A DNA stretch of 64,000 bases from Apostichopus parvimensis (Eukaryota; Echinodermata; Holothuroidea; Aspidochirotida; Stichopodidae). Location: positions 1 through 64,000 of the forward strand of contig KN890751.1 in assembly GCA_000934455.1 (NCBI GenBank), in the 5' to 3' direction. The translations under genes and the position numbers were made by a program. The notes beneath the pieces are model-generated. The model made no database searches, had not been told where the DNA came from, and was given only the letters and a program-made list of their open reading frames with translations. Numbering within the stretch: the stretch's first letter is position 1; each line of letters starts with the position of its first letter. Shown here in pieces: positions 58,041 through 64,000 of the stretch.

Positions 58041-60086
58041 TCCGAATGTACATTCCGCGAAGAATACTGGCCTGTATTTGGTAACCTTGTTTTTATCTTC
58101 AGGAATCACATTTTTGAGAACTATTACTTGAAGTTGTGTTTCTTCTTCGACTACATCGTCTTAGAGAAAGGTTTTCCAAAACGAATATGCTACAGTCTTA
58201 TTAGTGAATGGGCTAAAATCTGAATCATATCTGTCTTAAAAGGAGCCCATAGTTTTATCTTAAATATTAAGCAAGATGTATAATAAATTTCTTTTCGTTA
58301 ATTCATGTAATTTCATTATAACATCATCATACGTCTTTACGTCTTGTTGGGTTTCAGTCTGTAGTCAGATGGCATTTCAGTAACTGTCTTCCGTTATCAC
58401 GATGACTGCAACATCATATTCATTACCAACTCATATGTTGTCCACCTACACAGCTAGTTATTTTACCCTTCAGGCCTTTGCAGAGCATATCCAATCATCG
58501 ACTCATAATTGGCCGTTAACTATAACTCCTACACTGTCTGCTGACAAAATTTAGGAGATTGCAAGGATAACTTTCTTTTCGTCGTTATCAAATTCAGTAT
58601 GACTAGATGCTGTATCTATTTTTCAATATATTAATCACTTCACACTCCTTCTTCCCCCCATCCATAAGTATCTGTTGGCAGGGATTGAACCAGGGTTACA
58701 AAAAAATCAATTCGAATTGTACATAGACGGCCATTTTGTATCAAGATGGACCTATCACGTTATTCAAAGTATCAGTTGGTGGAACTGAGAGCCAAGGCAA
58801 AGTAATGAACAAATTCTGAATTTATTAGACGTTTTATTCCCTTTTGGTCTGTGCTTATACATTTCTATCTTTGTTTGCTACCTTTCTGTGTTGTCAAGGT
58901 AAAAATAATATTGTACAATGTGTACTACAACACTATGCTTCTGTACAGAGATGCATTTTCAATTGGAATTCAATATTTCACAATCTAATGGTACTGTTTG
59001 TCATCTAAAGGAATTCAATTTCAAGGACAGGTCCGTGCATTACAACAATCTGTTACCTAAATTTGTCAACTAAAATCGCTCCAGTAATAACCAAGTTAGG
59101 CGTGTAAGCTTCACTGATTTACCAACAAACCAGACATTATATTACATAGCCCCACTAGCTTTACAGAAAAAGCAGTGTAACAGGGGTTACATGGTTCATA
59201 GCAACCAGAACTAACACTAACATCAATGTAGCTATTTTGCGATGTTAGGACACCCCCACTTTTCAACGACCACCCCCCACTTTTCAACAACAGAAATATG
59301 GTAGCTATGCCCAGATGAAATCCTAATGCAAAAGTCCGAGTTCAGTAATGTAATCAATATGCCTTTGAAATGCAGAGCCATACATACTTATCAGAGGATT
59401 AATAACATAGCACTCTACCTAAGGAACAAGGAACCTGTTTTTATAGAGAAATCATAAAAAAAAATCTTTTCTTATTCAAGTTTGCTTTCTACCACCATGC
59501 TGTAAGTGTTATTAAGGCTGACTCAAGGATTGGGGTACATCCGATCCGATCCGGAGAGCTCATTTATTTGTCAGGCGGGGGAATCTGAAAACTGGTGTTG
59601 ATTGTTGTACAGAGACAGCTGGGAATGGAACACCGACTCCCGAAAGACTGCAGAAGAACCTAACCGAGGGGATTTACATTGACATCTGTAAATAAATACA
59701 CTGTGTAGATAGAATCTAGGAAGTCACGTGTTACTTCCTTCCAAAACAAAATTGAAGAAAAGCTCAGCAAAAATTTTCAGGTGGCAATGAGGAGAATACA
59801 ACAAGACCAACAAGAAGTAATGGGGAAAATAAAGGAGGGTGGGGGGGGGGGGGGAAAAACAAGCAATTTGCTAACAGTTTATATTCACTATGAGACTATT
59901 TTTGATCTTTAAAACTATGAAATGCATTTTAAAAAGCAAATCAAAGGTATCAGTGCATAGGTATGAAACATTTTCATAAATTCATACAGATTAACATTAA
60001 TTTTGGCATAGGTATGAAAGTAAGATGGGAGGAATCAAATGGCTTTGAAAATGTTGAACTCGTCCTTAGTAGAGTCCCTGGCATTG
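58041..60086. other. intron-like or intergenic DNA
   Basis: No supported gene. A 25-base tandem duplication ('cacttttcaacgaccac' type) lies at about 59244-59290, and a long G-run at about 59838-59853. Confidence 0.4.
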
Positions 60087-60347
60087 TTAGTTTTGGCAAA
60101 CTGGATAATATGACAGATGTTCGGATCTGCTCGGTTTAACCAACTTTAACCTTCTACTGAACTTCTGTCTCAGCTTGTGTTGTATGGTTTGTTTAGTGGA
60201 CCCAAATGTGCTGTTAATGAAGTCACATACAACATGTACCCTACAGTTTGACACTCGATTTGAACTGCGTGGATGGACCGAAAAGGTTCCGTCCTTGATA
60301 GGCTTTCGCATCGTATCAACAAGGAAACCATCAAGGGGGAGCCTCAA
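60087..60347 (-). pseudogene. possible GIY-YIG-like fragment of a Penelope-like element
   Basis: The minus-strand frame contains NCRVHVVCDFINSTFGSTK followed by QTIQHKLRQKFSRR. This is similar in spacing to the 'Y-x-I-x-C-x2-C-x3-Y-(I/V)-G-x-T-x3-(L/I)-x2-R' signature seen near the C-terminus of Penelope-like proteins. Key residues are substituted and no reverse transcriptase is adjacent. A related but diverged DNA phrase ('gcgctgttagcgaaatcacc', about 60568) lies about 360 bases downstream of 'gtgctgttaatgaagtcac' (60210). Weak resemblance only. Confidence 0.2.
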
Positions 60348-60784
60348 GTGGGAATCATCCCTGTTCAGAGGAAGTTTATTATAGGTTGTGTTGGCTGCAG
60401 CTTAGAGGGCATGCCCATTCAATTGTTAATTGTGTTTGATGGACTCCTCATGTCTTAAGTGTTACATGTCTTAAGTTGCTCATATTTGAGCATCTGTAAT
60501 ACATGTGTCTGTTTGAGCAGCTCCCAGCAGGCAGGAAGCATCTATTTTTTTTTTGTGAACAGAATGCGCTGTTAGCGAAATCACCTACCCCGGTATTTTG
60601 ACACTTTATTTGCTTATGTACGGTTGAAATGTTTGATGAGAGGAAACGGAGTCTGTATTCTGTGCATCTGTGTGATATTGCTTTTCATTTTAATTCGCTG
60701 TACATTGTTTTGTGGTACACCTATCGTGGATTAATTTGTAGAGTTACGAATTAAAGTTTGTCACGTAAATACTTCATTTAACGC

Positions 60785-60905
60785 TTACCTGTCTTCACAC
60801 AACTAATAGCGCTACCAAGTTTAGAGCTCTCTGGTCACAGTTTAGCACGAACCCTGACCAATATCCATTCAATCCTGGGCTACCAACTCCTCATTTTACC
60901 ACACA
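60785..60905 (+). repeat. dispersed 'TTACCTGTCTCC' repeat, member 9
   Basis: 'cgcttacctgtcttcacaca' then 'agcgctaccaagtttagagc', 'tctctggtcacag' and 'aactcctcattttaccacac'. Confidence 0.7.
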
Positions 60906-62517
60906 ACGGATGTAGAAGAGCCTTGCAATTAATATTACATTCTTCCAGATTCCTTTTAAAATCTCTTAACTTTTTTACTGGTAAGGGTAAGGTTAGGTTT
61001 AAGGGAGAAAGCCAAGGAGGTGGGGGGGGGGGAAAGACGATGAGGGAGGGAGAGATGGGATTGTCGAGACATCACCAACCCAACCTCTCTCCCAGATATG
61101 CAACCTTTGCAAGTTTAAAGCCATAGCATTGCCCCTCCCCTTCACCCTCCCTTTCCCTCCCTTTCCCTCCCCTTCCCCCACCCTTTCCCATTATGACATA
61201 CATGAGGATAACATTGGTCCTGCTTGACATTTCTGCACATCAAAAGAAGTACAATTATAGATAGGATTATTGGCTAATAATGTTCCATTCAACTTTGAGT
61301 TACCTCCCCCCCACCCTCTCACCCATCCCAACTATTTACCTTCTTTGATTTTTCATATAATAGACATGAACATCATGTTTTCGTTTTACATGAATAGTTT
61401 TTTGATTGTTTTTTTGTCCAATTGTCTGATTTTCACTTTGCCAAGCCATTTTGAGTTGCCAATGCTGAATGCAACTCTGTCCACGGCCGATTTCTTCAGA
61501 TGAGAGATGCTGATCCCTGTGTTAAAAATACAGTACCATGTGAGTTATGATTCAGACAGTCTGTACTATACAGCATACAGATGTTGAGTTTTAATTTCCA
61601 ACGTTGTCTGTTTTGTGTTTATGGGGAGGCAATGGGTGGGCATGATTTATCAATACCCAATTACTAAATGTTATACTTAGCTTTTCGTGTTGACATTGTA
61701 ACTGAAGTGCCATTTGCTACAACTGACATATCGTCTTGTATTAACCTTTCATGTTTAGTCTCAACATCTCATTACATGTCAGAGCCATTAGTTTTTGCAG
61801 TTTGCCACATCTGCTGGCTCGAACAGATTCACTGTTTGAAATGTTCAGAAGAAGAAGAGTATAGGCACGCGTAACGATAATTAATCCTGTGAAAAGTTTT
61901 GTAGTTGGTTTCTCTTCATTTATAGTTTTTAGGTGGACGATATGGTCTCTGGGGGAAGGGGGGTAAGGGAGAAAATATTTACATAATGACTAGTGAAGTT
62001 AAATCCTTTGGTCCAACTAATGGTTACGATAATTATCCCTGTTCAAACAAGACATGAAAGATTATATCATCTTAGACAGAACCTGGAACTTTTTTCATCT
62101 TGTTAAATAAAATAAGAGATAAGGCTTCTAATTGGTCGTAGTGGGGCATGTACTAAAACTGCAATAGAGAGAGGGGAGGGGGTATGGGGGAATGTACCTT
62201 CCCATATATTTTATCTTTGGTAAGAAAATTACACTGAAAGAGAGAATTTAATATAAAACATAACATGTTCAAGGAAAAAATTAAACCCAAACATTGTCAT
62301 TGCTTCAATTGGTGGACATGTCTGTGATGACTATACATCTTGCTTTGATTGAAAGTTAACGTGGTTAAAAGTCATGTGACTCATATCAGCAGGCAGTTAA
62401 TTTTTTTAATGTCATTATTTTCTTAAAGAAAAAAACAAAACATATAGCAGTAATAGTTGCATATTGGTGTTGAAAATTATTATGTCAACTCAGTGTACTG
62501 GAACTCACAAATTGATT
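60906..62517. other. non-genic with G-rich and C-rich tracts
   Basis: G-run at about 61020-61031, C/T-rich block at about 61130-61192 and G-rich stretches near 61951-61967 and 62170-62190. No supported gene. Confidence 0.4.
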
Positions 62518-62960
62518 TACTTACTTTCCTCAATTACATGTCTCCTCACAACCTGAGCACTCTTGTCTCTCCGTGTATAGAGTGATCTCTAAATAGCTTT
62601 AGAGACATCGTATGTTTCATGTTTTTGTCAGCTATCATCCAACCTATGCAATAAGCTGTTTACTATATTGGAGGTTTCTCACTTACTTATCTCCTCACAA
62701 CCTGAGCACTCTGGCCCTACCATGTATAGAAGGAATTGGTATCCATATTAGGTTGTATCGTATGACTCAGTATTGTCAGAACCCTCCCAACCTGTACAGT
62801 TGCTGTTTACTGTATTGAAGATTCTCACTTACCTGTCTCCTCACAACCTTAGCACACTCTTACTCGACCTTGTTTAGAGTTGATCTTGGGTGATCCTGTA
62901 ACCGTTTAATGCTGTCACAAGAACTCCTCGTATCTGTCCCCATTATAAAACTGCACTTTA
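62518..62960 (+). repeat. three head-to-tail members of the 'TTACCTGTCTCC' repeat
   Basis: Members start at about 62518, 62683 and 62825. Each has 'tctcctcacaacct', 'agcac' or 'gagcactct', a 'ctctaccatgt'-like phrase and 'tagag'. The last two are preceded by 'tttactatattggaggtttc' and 'tttactgtattgaagattc', so the tandem unit of about 145-165 bases includes that leader. This is the most complete view of the family here. Confidence 0.8.
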
Positions 62961-64000
62961 CTACCTAGTTCAGTTCAATAAATTGTTTGTTATTGTTACA
63001 AACTAATAAATGGAAGCTTAGAAGCCATTACTTCTGATGTGATTAAAATATCATTTAGTTACATTCAAGATATATTCATCAAACTGAATTATTATATCAA
63101 TGTACTTTTCTACATGACCTTCCATGATTAGTAAAATTTACTGTTTTTCACATCATATTTTACAACTACACATGCCCTTGTACACCGGGTAGCTTATAGA
63201 ACTTTAACCCCCCCAGACATAATTACTAATAACTTTCATTTGACCTAATTTCTTGAATTTGTAATAAAAGGTTTCCTGCTTGACATCAGTACATTCAAGC
63301 TAGTCACAACCATTGTTTTTTTTATATTTCCACTTGGTTTCAATTTATCATGTTTAAACTTTGACCCCCATCTCAGTTTACCGCCCATCTGGAGTCTGGA
63401 TTAGATACTGCTTATGTTACTTCCACCATTTTTTTTCTTTAAAGCCCCAGCCAAATGGATCATAAAATTGATATTAAACTCGAGTAACTTTCTTAAATTT
63501 GACCCGTATGATTCCTGACCGAGCTCCGGCTTTTGTATTCGGCAGCTCCTGGCAGTCGGTTGTAATTCATCTCCCTTACAAGCAGTTTATGGTCGGTGGC
63601 ATAAAAAGTCAACCGATTTTAACAGACATAAAATTAAATTTATTCAGACTATGGAAGTTAGATCTTAAAAAGGAGCACCGGGTTTGCATCACCTTAATTA
63701 TTGCTTGGTTTCAAAAGCCACAGAACCCACAGATGGTGGTTAAATAGGGATTTCTGGGTAGAAACTGATATAATGCCTACTTAAACCTGCCTAACTTCTT
63801 TGGATCTGACTTCTCATATTTTGTTTCCTTCATTTTTTACATTTGACTATTTTAATCACTTAAATGCTACCTTTAGCACTCCCTTTTAGTTTGGAACCTT
63901 CAGTAACCTAATAATAAATAATATATTAATATATATATTACTATGTTTCCTTCTGTGAAAAATCAAAGTTGACCAGGTACTCTATTGTCTGGTATCAACT
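62961..64000. other. intron-like or intergenic DNA
   Basis: No supported gene. A final diverged phrase 'acctttagcactccctttta' near 63870 may be another scrap of the dispersed family. The frame at 63499-63747 is featureless. Confidence 0.4.

Noticed and set aside
58670-58700. B-box-like 'ggttcaatccctgcc' on the minus strand
   Set aside because: No A box or tRNA-like arm at the right distance; too little to call a SINE.
60999-61181. Gly/Arg- and Pro-rich frames on both strands
   Set aside because: They are translations of the G-run and C/T-rich tracts at 61.0-61.2 kb.
1-64000. Bacterial-type operons, CRISPR arrays, attachment sites, riboswitches
   Set aside because: The base composition, introns, SINEs and splice signals show animal nuclear DNA; none of these features is present.

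Overview
The window is AT-rich, intron- and repeat-dominated animal DNA. It has GT-AG splice sites, tRNA-derived SINEs, a TA-flanked Tc1/mariner-type element, tandem minisatellites and two N gaps. The many 'taggcctat' and 'tactgtacagta' type strings and the dense simple repeats suggest a marine invertebrate deuterostome, perhaps an echinoderm such as a sea cucumber. That placement is an impression from texture, not a demonstrated assignment.

Layout. 0-3.1 kb: non-genic, with a palindromic AT-rich satellite (428-641). 3.1-3.4 kb: a possible promoter with a CRE and a YY1-like site, plus a first exon. 3.4-37.5 kb: mostly intron-like DNA with a series of weak, phase-compatible candidate exons on the + strand. 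It is interrupted by a 35-bp minisatellite (9.8-10.9 kb), a SINE, a ~1.42 kb sequence present on both sides of the first gap, a Tc1-like element (18.76-20.32 kb), a G-rich array (22.2 kb) and a nearly G-free array (25.9-26.2 kb). 37.9-39.2 kb: about eleven copies of a ~115-bp repeat. 39.2-43.2 kb: no convincing gene.

43.8-45.2 kb holds the one well-supported protein-coding segment. It is a first coding exon for a Gln/Asn/His-rich protein of at least 378 residues, ending at a clean splice donor. It looks like the activation region of a transcriptional regulator, but the family could not be identified. The rest of the gene must lie downstream, and two candidate second exons are listed. 45.2-64 kb is otherwise intronic or intergenic, with a second gap at 49.1-49.5 kb and several repeats.

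Two dispersed families stand out. The first is a tail with a hammerhead-ribozyme-like fold (four copies, one facing an inverted partner), as is known from Penelope-like retroelements. The second is a ~100-190 bp repeat seen about a dozen times whose reverse strand carries a consensus 5' splice site. No prokaryotic feature, CRISPR array or retroviral/LTR element was recognised.
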